From Glaciecola sp. UBA2563 (GTDB lineage: Bacteria > Pseudomonadota > Gammaproteobacteria > Enterobacterales > Alteromonadaceae): 51,521 nt of DNA. The position numbers and the translations under genes are program-made. Below are positions 43,858 to 51,521 of this stretch, in pieces. Within the stretch, counting starts at the first letter, position 1, and every line of letters starts with the position of its first letter. A model generated the notes under the pieces. The model had not been told where the DNA came from and did not search any database. It saw only the letters and a program-made list of their open reading frames with translations. The stretch is from positions 12,886-64,406 of the forward strand of contig DDLV01000151.1 in NCBI GenBank assembly GCA_002340325.1, written 5' to 3'.

Positions 43858-45660
43858 ATGCAAAATTACAAAGCGCCACAGCGTGATACATGGTTTGTCA
43901 CACAAGAAGTTCTTAACTTTGACGCACACTACAAGGCTCTTGGGTTTGAAGACACTTCCGAAGATCTGCTTCAGGCAATTTATGCTGAAGGAGCAAAATT
44001 TGCCGAAAATGAGTTGGCACCCATCAATCAAATTGGCGATCAAGTGGGGTGTAAATTTGAAAATGGAGTCGTGACGACACCACCAGGTTTTAAAGAGGCG
44101 TACAAAAATTACGTCGAAAACGGCTGGCCGTCAATGGCACACCCAGAAGAGTTTGGAGGTCAAGGACTGCCTTATTCTCTAGCGACTACGCTTGCCGAAT
44201 ATTTTTCAGGCGCAAATCATAGCTGGGCAATGTATCCAGGCCTAAGTCAAGGTTGCATGGAAACACTCAAAGCGCATGGTTCAGAAGAACAACAACAAAC
44301 GTATTTACACAAACTGATTTCAGGAGAATGGACGGGCACTATGTGTCTGACAGAACCTCATTGCGGCTCCGACTTAGGGATGCTTAAGTGCAAGGCTGAG
44401 CCGCAGGAAGATGGCAGTTATGCCTTAAATGGCACAAAGATTTTTATTTCTGCAGGTGAGCATGATTTTGCAGACAACATTGTACACATCGTTATAGCCA
44501 GGCTGCCTGATGCACCAAAAGGTACCAAGGGTATCTCACTATTCATCGTACCTAAGTTCCTACCTGATGAAAACGGAGAACCTGGACAACGAAATTCCGT
44601 CTCATGCGGTTCAATCGAACACAAAATGGGTATTAAGGCAAGCGCTACTTGCGTGCTTAATTTTGATGGTGCAAAGGGTTTCTTAGTGGGTGAAGTAAAC
44701 CGTGGCTTGAACTGTATGTTTACTTTTATGAATATGGCAAGAATTGGTACTGGCATGGAAGGGCTTGCAGCTACTGACGCAGCGTTTCAAGGTGCGCTGG
44801 CATACGCGAAAGATCGACTTCAGTTCCGCTCGCTTTCAGGTATCAAAAATGAAACTGGGCCGGCCGATCCAATTATCGTGCATCCAGACGTTAGGCGCAT
44901 GTTGCTAACACAAAAATCTCTTGCTGAGGGCAAAAGGGCAATGAGCACCTACTGCATGAAGCTTGTCGATCAAACGCTTTATGCAACTGATGCAAGACTT
45001 AAAGAAGTTGCAGAGGCTAAACTTGCCTTGTTGACGCCAATAGTGAAAGCCTTTTTAACTGAAACTGCACAAGAAACCACAAGCTATGGTATGCAAGTGT
45101 ATGGCGGCCATGGCTATGTAGCAGAATGGGGGATGGAGCAGTTAGCGCGAGATACACGTATTTGTACGATGTATGAAGGCACCACTGGGATCCAAGCGAT
45201 CGACTTGCTAGCGCGTAAAATAATGGGCTCAAACGGCAGATTATTAAACGTTTTCGCGGATGAGATACGAAGCTATTGCCAAAACCTTCGCTCTAATCAA
45301 CAGTTTAATGTATGGTCTAATTCAATCGAATCACATTTAGATGAGTGGCTACAACTCACTGATGAAATTGGTGAGCGGGCTGGTTCAAATCCTGATGAAC
45401 TAGGCGCAGCAGCAGTAGATTACTTAATGTATTCAGGGTATATCGTGGTCGGATATTTTTGGCTGCAAATGGCCGTTGTTGCTCAAACCAAGCTGGATGA
45501 AGGCGCAGATGATCCTGATTTTTATCAGGCTAAGCTGCATACGGCGCAATTTTATTTTGACCGTATGTTAACGCGAACGCGTTCGTTAATATCTGCAATC
45601 TCCTCGGGTTCTGATAATTTAATGCAGTTAGACGAAGCATTATTTGGACTTTCTCAGTAA
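43858..45660 (+). CDS. Acyl-CoA dehydrogenase, long C-terminal class
   Basis: A 600-residue acyl-CoA dehydrogenase with the N-terminal extension and C-terminal extra domain of the DmdC/AidB-related class. The FAD segment MCLTEPHCGSDLG and KIFISAGEHD are near 162 and 198. The catalytic glutamate is E440 in MYEGTTGIQAIDL. A close relative, DmdC, oxidises methylmercaptopropionyl-CoA in the marine DMSP pathway, so a sulfur-containing or fatty acyl substrate are both possible; I do not assign one. It follows FadJ-like with a short gap and precedes the hydrolase gene by 45 bp. Confidence 0.92.
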   Translation: MQNYKAPQRDTWFVTQEVLNFDAHYKALGFEDTSEDLLQAIYAEGAKFAENELAPINQIGDQVGCKFENGVVTTPPGFKEAYKNYVENGWPSMAHPEEFGGQGLPYSLATTLAEYFSGANHSWAMYPGLSQGCMETLKAHGSEEQQQTYLHKLISGEWTGTMCLTEPHCGSDLGMLKCKAEPQEDGSYALNGTKIFISAGEHDFADNIVHIVIARLPDAPKGTKGISLFIVPKFLPDENGEPGQRNSVSCGSIEHKMGIKASATCVLNFDGAKGFLVGEVNRGLNCMFTFMNMARIGTGMEGLAATDAAFQGALAYAKDRLQFRSLSGIKNETGPADPIIVHPDVRRMLLTQKSLAEGKRAMSTYCMKLVDQTLYATDARLKEVAEAKLALLTPIVKAFLTETAQETTSYGMQVYGGHGYVAEWGMEQLARDTRICTMYEGTTGIQAIDLLARKIMGSNGRLLNVFADEIRSYCQNLRSNQQFNVWSNSIESHLDEWLQLTDEIGERAGSNPDELGAAAVDYLMYSGYIVVGYFWLQMAVVAQTKLDEGADDPDFYQAKLHTAQFYFDRMLTRTRSLISAISSGSDNLMQLDEALFGLSQ

Positions 45661-45705
45661 ACAGATTGCAAGTATGCATTTACGTCATTTGATAGAGATA
45701 ATGTA

Positions 45706-46602
45706 ATGTTTGTTGAAAAGACGAGTAATATTTCAAATACCTCTATCAATTATATCGAAGCCGGTGCAGAGCATTCTCGTATGTTAGTGTTTTTGCATGG
45801 CTTTCCAGAAAACTGCTGGACGTGGGAGCGTTATCTCTCACATTTTAAAGAAGCGTTTCATGTTATTGCACCTGACCTTCCCGGTTACAATAAAAGCAAA
45901 GGCTTCATCGACGAAAAAGACTACTGTGTCACTAACGTTGTAAACGTAATGGCTGAGTTCATTGCCAGCGTGTCCAAGCAAAAGCAAATAACCTTGATAG
46001 GACATGATTGGGGTGGGGTGATTGCGTGGCCGCTCGCAGCATTTCATCAAAACCTATTTACGTCACTGGTCATATTGAATGCTGCACACCCTTCAACGTT
46101 CACGAGGGAAATGCTCTCTAATCCAAATCAGCAGAGTGCAAGTGACTACATAGCAGATCTTATCAGTGATAATGCATATGAAATTGTAAGTCAAAATAGC
46201 TTTGCCATGTTGAAGGCGCTGTATGCTAAAGGATTCAAACATTTATCTCCTTTACTTCAAGATAAACTCATCTCTCAATGGTCGCACCCTGACAGCATGT
46301 TAAACGCATTCAAGTATTATCGACAAATGCCATTACTTCACACTGCGCGGACTACTTTAGGTGACGACGCAAAAATTCCAAGAGTCCATATCAAACTCAA
46401 CACATTGGTGTTGTGGGGTTTGAAAGATACTGCTTTCGTGACGGAAGTGCTTGATGGAATGGAGAACTGGGTGGGAAATCTCACCCTTAAAACATATGCC
46501 AATGAGGACCATTGGCTGCATCATCGCAACGTAGAATCTGTTACAAAACACATCGAACTATTTTTAGCATCAACGCACGCTAGCATGAGCAACGCAAACT
46601 AA
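45706..46602 (+). CDS. Alpha/beta hydrolase, epoxide-hydrolase-like
   Basis: A 298-residue soluble hydrolase. The oxyanion motif HGFPE is at 31-35, the nucleophile aspartate D101 lies in IGHDWGGVIAW, and the candidate catalytic histidine is in NEDHWLHHRN near 280. These match the epoxide hydrolase branch, as aspartate rather than serine is the nucleophile. Haloalkane dehalogenases share this chemistry, so the substrate class is not certain. Its end overlaps the convergent LysR gene by 4 bp. It probably closes the 41664-46602 operon. Confidence 0.85.
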   Translation: MFVEKTSNISNTSINYIEAGAEHSRMLVFLHGFPENCWTWERYLSHFKEAFHVIAPDLPGYNKSKGFIDEKDYCVTNVVNVMAEFIASVSKQKQITLIGHDWGGVIAWPLAAFHQNLFTSLVILNAAHPSTFTREMLSNPNQQSASDYIADLISDNAYEIVSQNSFAMLKALYAKGFKHLSPLLQDKLISQWSHPDSMLNAFKYYRQMPLLHTARTTLGDDAKIPRVHIKLNTLVLWGLKDTAFVTEVLDGMENWVGNLTLKTYANEDHWLHHRNVESVTKHIELFLASTHASMSNAN

Positions 46603-47501
46603 TGCGTATTGTAATTTTGCGCAACGTCAGTAATTAATTCTCTCATCCATTTGTGAGCTGCATCTAAATCGGCACTCACATGCCAGTAAAGAAAATACTC
46701 AATAAGAGGAATTTCAAACGGTATTTCATACATGGCTAAATCATAGTGCTTTGCAAGGTGATACGGGATACAGGCGATCAGGTCGGTTTTTACTAATGTA
46801 CTAGGGACGGTTAAAAAATGCTGTCCTCGCATAACGATCCTGCGTTTCAGACCAATACCGTCTAATGCAACGTCTATTGGACCAGCACCGCTTTTTCGCT
46901 GTGAGACATTGATATGTCCCACCTTTAAAAACGTCTCTAAATCCAACCCTTGTTTGAGCAACGGATGGTTCTTTCTCGCCAACGCAACAAATCTATCAGA
47001 TGCAATTTTTAACTTTTTTAAATGAGGATCGGTAAATGTACTTGCATCGGCAAAAAAATCTAGATTTCCACTGGCCATTGCCGAGACAACGTGGCCCCTG
47101 CTCATCTCATAATTTGTAATAGTGAGTTTAGGCGCAGCGTCTTGAAGTCTTGAAATCAATCGAGGCATTATGCTGACTTCGAGGAGATCACGACTAGCAA
47201 AGTTAAACGATTTGGTTGAAGTTAACGGGTCAAATACGTGACTTTCCAATACGCTTTTTCGAAGCAAGCCAAGCGCATCGCGAGCAGGACCAATGATATT
47301 TTGCGCAACAGGCGTAGGCGTCATGCTGTGGCCGGTTCTCACAAACAGAGGGTCGTTTAGCATTTCTCTTAAACGCGCCAGACTATTACTCACCGCGGGT
47401 TGGGTTATGCACAACACATCCGCTGCTTTGGTTAAACTTCCAGCCGTGTAAATAGCATCAAATACGGCAAACAAATTTAAGTCAATCCTGTGAAGATTCA
47501 T
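46599..47501 (-). CDS. LysR-family transcriptional regulator
   Basis: A 300-residue regulator. The winged helix-turn-helix is at about 1-65 (IDLNLFAVFDAIYTAGSLTKAA, then ITQPAVSNSLARLREMLNDPLFVRT), of the NodD/SyrM/PA2220-like branch. The rest is a periplasmic-binding-protein-like effector domain. It is divergent from the MaoC gene and convergent with the epoxide-hydrolase-like gene. By position it is the likely controller of the MaoC gene and perhaps the 41664-46602 operon. The ligand is unknown. Confidence 0.92.
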   Translation of the reverse strand: MNLHRIDLNLFAVFDAIYTAGSLTKAADVLCITQPAVSNSLARLREMLNDPLFVRTGHSMTPTPVAQNIIGPARDALGLLRKSVLESHVFDPLTSTKSFNFASRDLLEVSIMPRLISRLQDAAPKLTITNYEMSRGHVVSAMASGNLDFFADASTFTDPHLKKLKIASDRFVALARKNHPLLKQGLDLETFLKVGHINVSQRKSGAGPIDVALDGIGLKRRIVMRGQHFLTVPSTLVKTDLIACIPYHLAKHYDLAMYEIPFEIPLIEYFLYWHVSADLDAAHKWMRELITDVAQNYNTH

Positions 47502-47618
47502 CTAACTACCTCTCCAATTGTTTTCATTAAGTTATAAAGTTGTTATTTTTTTATTTTAACTATAAATTAAACTAATAGAAAATCAATTCGTTTATATAAC
47601 TTGTTAATAAGGAAAAAT
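47502..47618. promoter_or_regulatory. LysR / MaoC divergent control region
   Basis: AT-rich 117-bp intergenic DNA. AAGTTATA (47529-47536) is mirrored by TATAACTT (47595-47602), and TTAACTATAAATTAA lies between. Such repeats are the usual form of LysR-type regulator sites, so this region probably carries both the autoregulatory operator and the MaoC promoter. Confidence 0.4.
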
Positions 47619-48059
47619 ATGCTTATCCAATCACTTGTCGAAAATGTAGAGATTGTTCCGGATTACTGGTTGCACATTTCGCAGGAAAAAATAAACCAAT
47701 TTGCGCTCGCGACAGAGGATGAACAATGGATACACATGGACGTAGAACGGTGCAAACAGGAAAGCCCATTTAAGACTACTATTGCGCATGGTTTCTTGAC
47801 GATATCGCTTTTATCACAGGCATTTTCAAAACAAATTCAAATAGATCCCAGTTTTCAGACGTTGATAAATTACGGTATGGAAAAACTTAGATTTTTAGAG
47901 CCTGTCAGATCTGACGACCATATTCGATTTTGCTTTAGTTTGCTTGAAAGAGAAGTGAAGGAAAAAGGCGTATTGCATAAGTTTAACGTTCGTATAGAAA
48001 TCAAGGAGCGCGAAGTGCCCGCTGCATTAGGGGTATTTATAGTAATGCTTATCGAATAA
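47619..48059 (+). CDS. MaoC-family dehydratase
   Basis: A 146-residue hot-dog-fold hydratase from the ATG at 47619, which has AAGGA at 47608-47613 and fits the family start; a TTG at 47601 would add six residues and is less likely. The hydratase motif with catalytic Asp/His is visible as DEQWIHMDVERCKQESPFKTTIAHGFLTISLL (about 32-63, H55 in AHGF). These enzymes hydrate enoyl-CoA to 3-hydroxyacyl-CoA. It is divergent from the LysR regulator and separated by 222 bp from the downstream receptor gene. It probably works with the acyl-CoA dehydrogenases nearby. Confidence 0.9.
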   Translation: MLIQSLVENVEIVPDYWLHISQEKINQFALATEDEQWIHMDVERCKQESPFKTTIAHGFLTISLLSQAFSKQIQIDPSFQTLINYGMEKLRFLEPVRSDDHIRFCFSLLEREVKEKGVLHKFNVRIEIKEREVPAALGVFIVMLIE

Positions 48060-48281
48060 AAATGTCCATTGGGAAAAGGCAAATAATAAGTAATGTCATC
48101 ACATCCCATCTATATCAACGCGTTTTCAAATCAAAATATCGCTAACGGCCCATTTTTTCTTTACCCGAATAACAACTATGTTACATAAAATTTACAAATT
48201 AACAGACCTTTACTAGGCTTAGGAGCGTACATCTGTCGCATATCAGGTGACACACAACAATAATATTGGGAAAGAAAAGAT

Positions 48282-50972
48282 ATGAAGTTTCTAACTAAAA
48301 AAACCGCTATAGCATCACTAGTGGCAGCACAGTTGGCAACACTACCAGCTGTGGTTTTCGCTCAGGACGCAGAAGAGGGCGCAAATGACGTCGAGCTTAT
48401 TCTGGTGACAGGTAGTTTCGTAAGAAGAAGTGAAAATTATGAATCACCGTCACCACTGGCAGTCGTCGATAGTATTGCCATAGATTCTATTGGCGCTAAA
48501 AACATCGCTGATATCACGCAAACTCTCACAATAAATACAGGTGCTGAAAATTCACCTGATGCATTTACGCAAAACGCTACTGCAGGCACATCAAACATAA
48601 ATTTAAGAGGCTTGGGAGTCGCATCGACACTGGTACTTCTAAACAACAGAAGGCAAGTGGTAAATGCGCAGCAAACAAATGACGGTCTCAATTTTGTTGA
48701 TACCAGTTCATTGGTTCCCATGATTGCGATTGACCGAATGGAAATCATCAAAGATGGTGCTTCTGCATTATATGGTTCAGATGCAGTGGCGGGTGTTGTA
48801 AACTTCATAACAAAACGCAACTATGAAGGTGCCAAAATAACCGCGGACTATCAAGATGGTGCTCACGGCAACAACAAAGAATACATATTGCAAGGTCTAT
48901 GGGGAGGCTCATTTGAAAAGGGAAGTATCATGGGAGCGGTCAGTTATACGAATCGCTCGCCGCTTTTCATAAGCGATAGGCGACTATCAAGGCCGATAGA
49001 TGATTCATCTTCTCTCGGAAACCCGGGATCATTTTTTGGCGTACCCGGCTTTCCAGCATCAGCGCCTGTGATTGATCCAACTGGCTGTGAAGAATTTGGC
49101 GGAATTAGGCAGGTCATCCAACCTGTAGCGCCAGGTCTTGATGTAGGTCTCTGTCGTTATGACTTTGGGCCGGGATATTCATACGTGCCTGATGAATCTC
49201 GTGTTAATGCATATTTTAAAGCAGATTATGAGTTATCCTCCGAATTAACATGGTCGGCTGAATTCAGTTTTGCCCGTAACCGAGCAGAAAGAGGAGGCGC
49301 ACCAAGCTTTCCCATTCTAACCGGTCCGGTGGTTCCAGCAACGCATCCGAATAATCCATTTGGTGCGCCTGTGGTGTTTTTTGGACGCGCAGAAGGTAAT
49401 GGTTTTGTTGCAGACCCCGCCAATACAGAATCAGACACGTTCAGATTTAATACCGCAATTCAAGGAGAGCTCGAAAATGGATTTTGGGAAGTAAGTTATA
49501 CTAATGCCACTAACGATTTTTCATTTTCTGTTGAAGATGTTATCGAGTCAGAGTTTTTACTCGCACTTAATGGTTTTGGCGGACAGGGTTGTGACCCTAT
49601 TTCAGGTATGCCAGGCATGGGGCCGTGTGAGTACTTCAACCCGTTTGCAACGAGTTTTACTGTTGCGCCTAACTCACAGAACGTAATTGATTCATTCAGT
49701 GGGCTTCAAGTTATCGATTCTAATTCTGATTTGGAAGTTTTAGAGGCATTCGCTTCATTCGATGCGTTCGAACTGCCAGGTGGCGTTGCCGGTATTGCAG
49801 TGGGTGTGCAATATCGCGAAGAACATCTTTCACAAGATTATGACGCTTTATCCAATCAAGATGCATTTACCTTTGTCATTGGTAATCCGGATTTTAGCGA
49901 TGGCTTAACAGTATGGGGTGCTTTTACTGAACTAGCGCTTCCTGTGACCGACGATTTAGACATTCAGTTAGCATTGCGTTTTGAGGATTACGGCGGTAGC
50001 GCAGGCAGTACAACTGATCCCAAGCTTGCATTTAACTACCGTGCAACTGAAGAGTTTTCACTACGAGGTTCAGTGAGTACATCCTTTAGAGCACCTTCAG
50101 TGTTTATGCAGTTTGGTGGTGCTACTTCTTTGCAACAACTAAGCGACCCACTTATTGGTGGTGCCGCTGCGTTTGCAGCAGTGAGAACATCGGGTAATGA
50201 AGAGCTTACTCCCGAAGAGTCTACAGCGTATAACTTAGGGTTTTCATTTGAGCCAATGGATGATCTGTCGGTAGAGATTGACTACTGGAGTTTTGAATTT
50301 GAAGATCTGATAATTCAAGAAAGTGCTCAAGCTATTCTCAATGCCAATCCTAGCGATACAACAAGAATCATTCGTGCTGGAGATCCAGTAAACGGACCTC
50401 TTGTTCAGGTGAACAACACTTATGTTAATGCGAGTTCGTTGGAGACAGCGGGTTTAGATGTAGTTGCAAGTTATAAAATAGAAACCGACCTCGGTGTATT
50501 TGTCCCAAACATTAATGCAACTTATATTGTCGATTATGAACTGGATGACCCTCAAGCGGGCGTCATTGATGGCGCTGGACGTCGAAACTTTACAAATATC
50601 GGAACTTCTTCGCCAGAGCTACGCGCTAATATTGGGCTGAGATGGTCAAACAGTTATTACTCTGCAAACATCTTTGCGCGTTATGTCAGTGCATATGACG
50701 ATGACCAAAATTGCGCAGATCCTACTGATACACCTCCTGTCTGCGCGGCGTCTGGTCTTAGAGAAATTGATTCTCATGTGACCTTTGATGCGCAATTTAA
50801 TATTGATATAGGTTCAATGTTAAATACTGAAACCAGTTATTTGTTAACGTTAGGTGGTATCAACATCACCGACGAAGATCCACCTCAAGTGTTTACGAAT
50901 AGTGGCTTTGATTCAAGAGTACACGACCCAAGGGGGCAACAGCTATATGTAAGGTTAGCCGTCGAATTTTAA
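48282..50972 (+). CDS. TonB-dependent outer-membrane receptor
   Basis: An 896-residue outer-membrane beta-barrel. The signal peptide is about 28 residues (cleavage near VFAQ). A TonB box-like ELILVTGS follows, then a plug domain (about 45-170, with INLRGLGVASTLVLLNNRRQV and DGASALYGSDAVAGVVNF), then a barrel ending in the required C-terminal phenylalanine (VRLAVEF). The form, with the VTGS box and Asp/Asn-rich barrel, is the Caulobacter/Alteromonas type used for sugars, peptides or other carbon compounds more often than siderophores. Its ligand is unknown. Transcription ends at a hairpin terminator (50993-51028). The GAAAAG ribosome site precedes ATG 48282. Confidence 0.93.
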   Translation: MKFLTKKTAIASLVAAQLATLPAVVFAQDAEEGANDVELILVTGSFVRRSENYESPSPLAVVDSIAIDSIGAKNIADITQTLTINTGAENSPDAFTQNATAGTSNINLRGLGVASTLVLLNNRRQVVNAQQTNDGLNFVDTSSLVPMIAIDRMEIIKDGASALYGSDAVAGVVNFITKRNYEGAKITADYQDGAHGNNKEYILQGLWGGSFEKGSIMGAVSYTNRSPLFISDRRLSRPIDDSSSLGNPGSFFGVPGFPASAPVIDPTGCEEFGGIRQVIQPVAPGLDVGLCRYDFGPGYSYVPDESRVNAYFKADYELSSELTWSAEFSFARNRAERGGAPSFPILTGPVVPATHPNNPFGAPVVFFGRAEGNGFVADPANTESDTFRFNTAIQGELENGFWEVSYTNATNDFSFSVEDVIESEFLLALNGFGGQGCDPISGMPGMGPCEYFNPFATSFTVAPNSQNVIDSFSGLQVIDSNSDLEVLEAFASFDAFELPGGVAGIAVGVQYREEHLSQDYDALSNQDAFTFVIGNPDFSDGLTVWGAFTELALPVTDDLDIQLALRFEDYGGSAGSTTDPKLAFNYRATEEFSLRGSVSTSFRAPSVFMQFGGATSLQQLSDPLIGGAAAFAAVRTSGNEELTPEESTAYNLGFSFEPMDDLSVEIDYWSFEFEDLIIQESAQAILNANPSDTTRIIRAGDPVNGPLVQVNNTYVNASSLETAGLDVVASYKIETDLGVFVPNINATYIVDYELDDPQAGVIDGAGRRNFTNIGTSSPELRANIGLRWSNSYYSANIFARYVSAYDDDQNCADPTDTPPVCAASGLREIDSHVTFDAQFNIDIGSMLNTETSYLLTLGGINITDEDPPQVFTNSGFDSRVHDPRGQQLYVRLAVEF

Positions 50973-50992
50973 TTTTGAGCTTGTTAATCGAC

Positions 50993-51028
50993 CGCCTCGT
51001 AACTATGTAAGAGCACGAGGCGTTTTTT
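50993..51028 (+). terminator. Rho-independent terminator
   Basis: CGCCTCGT (50993-51000) pairs with ACGAGGCG (51015-51022) across a 14-base loop and is followed by six T. It ends the receptor transcript; the phhB ribosome site begins just after it. Confidence 0.9.
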
Positions 51029-51044
51029 ATTGAGGATACAAATC

Positions 51045-51341
51045 ATGAAACAAGCACTTTCAGAATCTAGCATTCAGGAGAACCTGGATATACTTAATCA
51101 GCAAGCCGATTCACACTGGGAACTCAAGGACGGTAAATTAAGCAAAGAGTTTGTCTTTGGCAATTTTATTGAAGCGTTTTCATGGATGACGAAAGTAGCA
51201 ATTTTTGCAGAAAAAAGTGACCATCATCCCGAGTGGTTCAATGTATACAACAAAGTAAAAGTCGAATTACAGACTCACGACGCGAATGGTATCACCGAAT
51301 TAGATTTTTTGTTGGCAAATCAAATGGAAGCGTCGCAATAA
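51045..51341 (+). CDS. phhB: 4a-hydroxytetrahydrobiopterin (pterin-4a-carbinolamine) dehydratase
   Basis: A 98-residue enzyme that dehydrates pterin-4a-carbinolamine, recycling the pterin cofactor of phenylalanine hydroxylase. The family core is visible: F-x-N-F-x-E-A-F-x-W-M-x-K-V-A then AEKSDHHPEWFNVYNKVKV with the catalytic HHPE. I start at ATG 51045, with GAGGA at 51032-51036 correctly spaced, rather than a TTG 15 bp upstream. No phenylalanine hydroxylase gene is in the window. The gene stands between a terminator and a tRNA promoter. Confidence 0.92.
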   Translation: MKQALSESSIQENLDILNQQADSHWELKDGKLSKEFVFGNFIEAFSWMTKVAIFAEKSDHHPEWFNVYNKVKVELQTHDANGITELDFLLANQMEASQ

Positions 51342-51426
51342 CAGTTTGTTTGATTATGGTATGAAATGATTTTGTATGAAATTTAGGCAATCAGGTAGGC
51401 CATATCTAAAATAATTTAATAAGGGC

Positions 51427-51454
51427 TTGTATCGGCGATTTGCATATGTATAAT
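51427..51454 (+). promoter_or_regulatory. Sigma-70 promoter of the initiator tRNA
   Basis: A -35 TTGTAT (51427-51432), a 16-bp spacer and a perfect -10 TATAAT (51449-51454) lie 45 bp upstream of the tRNA. A G+C-richer segment follows, as expected for a stringently controlled stable-RNA promoter. Confidence 0.75.
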
Positions 51455-51499
51455 GCACAGCCTCTTCAGACGAACCCTTATCTGAAGGACAGCATCTGG

Positions 51500-51521
51500 C
51501 GCGGGATGGAGCAGTCTGGTA
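51500..51521 (+). tRNA. Initiator tRNA-Met (fMet), 5' part only
   Basis: The last 22 bases match the start of bacterial initiator tRNA: the acceptor strand CGCGGGA, with the unpaired first C typical of tRNA-fMet, then TGGAGCAGTCTGGTA of the D arm. The remainder, including the CAT anticodon, lies beyond the window edge. The identity therefore rests on this 5' match and the strong promoter upstream. Confidence 0.8.

Noticed and set aside
48437..48820. 127-codon frame antisense to the TonB-dependent receptor
   Set aside because: It covers the plug domain of a clear receptor gene on the other strand.
1..51521. CRISPR array, prophage or integron
   Set aside because: No regularly spaced direct repeats, no phage structural genes, no integrase and no attachment-site repeats were seen.

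Overview
The window is typical chromosomal DNA of a marine gammaproteobacterium, most likely order Alteromonadales, family Alteromonadaceae. This is inferred from low G+C, recC-recB-recD without ptrA, TonB-dependent uptake, a zinc-less quinone-oxidoreductase/acyl-CoA dehydrogenase catabolic block and ATGA/TTGA-coupled operons. No species call is made. Almost all of it is densely coding.

Layout. (1) 28-5764: type I asparaginase, an ABC ATPase, and an ABC permease fused to an M1 aminopeptidase-like domain whose zinc site looks lost. A 263-bp non-autonomous palindromic transposable element (MITE) flanked by CTAG sits between ATPase and permease. (2) 5845-18275: a 12.4-kb, all-plus-strand block of fourteen genes, most with no recognisable family. 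Recognisable parts are a Ser/Thr kinase fused through one membrane helix to a periplasmic FGE-sulfatase (SUMF1) domain, a transmembrane FHA protein, a membrane-anchored Lon-protease-like domain (probably started at an ATA codon), a MotA/TolQ/ExbB-like channel subunit, a possible ExbD-like partner, a TonB-like-topology protein, a lipoprotein and several secreted coiled-coil or small proteins. This is the best candidate for an undescribed system. My reading is a phospho-threonine-controlled, proton-motive-force-linked envelope complex. It shares kinase/FGE/FHA logic with the threonine-phosphorylation pathway of type VI secretion but has no type VI structural genes here. (3) 18276-21519: a loose accessory pocket with a DUF6236-like gene, two small membrane proteins (one a potassium-channel-like pore) and long gaps.

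(4) 21520-25563: a DUF1624 membrane protein, a divergent RNase J-like metallo-beta-lactamase and a long-chain acyl-CoA synthetase with a large inverted repeat in its leader. (5) 25564-25994: a gap holding an excellent sigma-54 promoter, a short hairpin RNA and a strong terminator, i.e. a candidate sigma-54-dependent small RNA of about 90 nt. (6) 25995-34946: the recCBD operon, encoding the RecBCD helicase-nuclease. (7) 34930-36826: hemN (anaerobic haem synthesis) on the minus strand, with an FNR-like box upstream, followed by a small unknown gene.

(8) 37039-48059: a fatty-acyl/organic-acid catabolism region with a histidine phosphatase, two acyl-CoA dehydrogenases, quinone oxidoreductase, FadJ-like bifunctional enzyme, haloalkane dehalogenase, epoxide-hydrolase-like protein, LysR regulator and MaoC-like hydratase. 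(9) 48282-51521: a TonB-dependent receptor, pterin-4a-carbinolamine dehydratase, and the first 22 bases of an initiator tRNA-Met behind a strong promoter, cut by the window edge.
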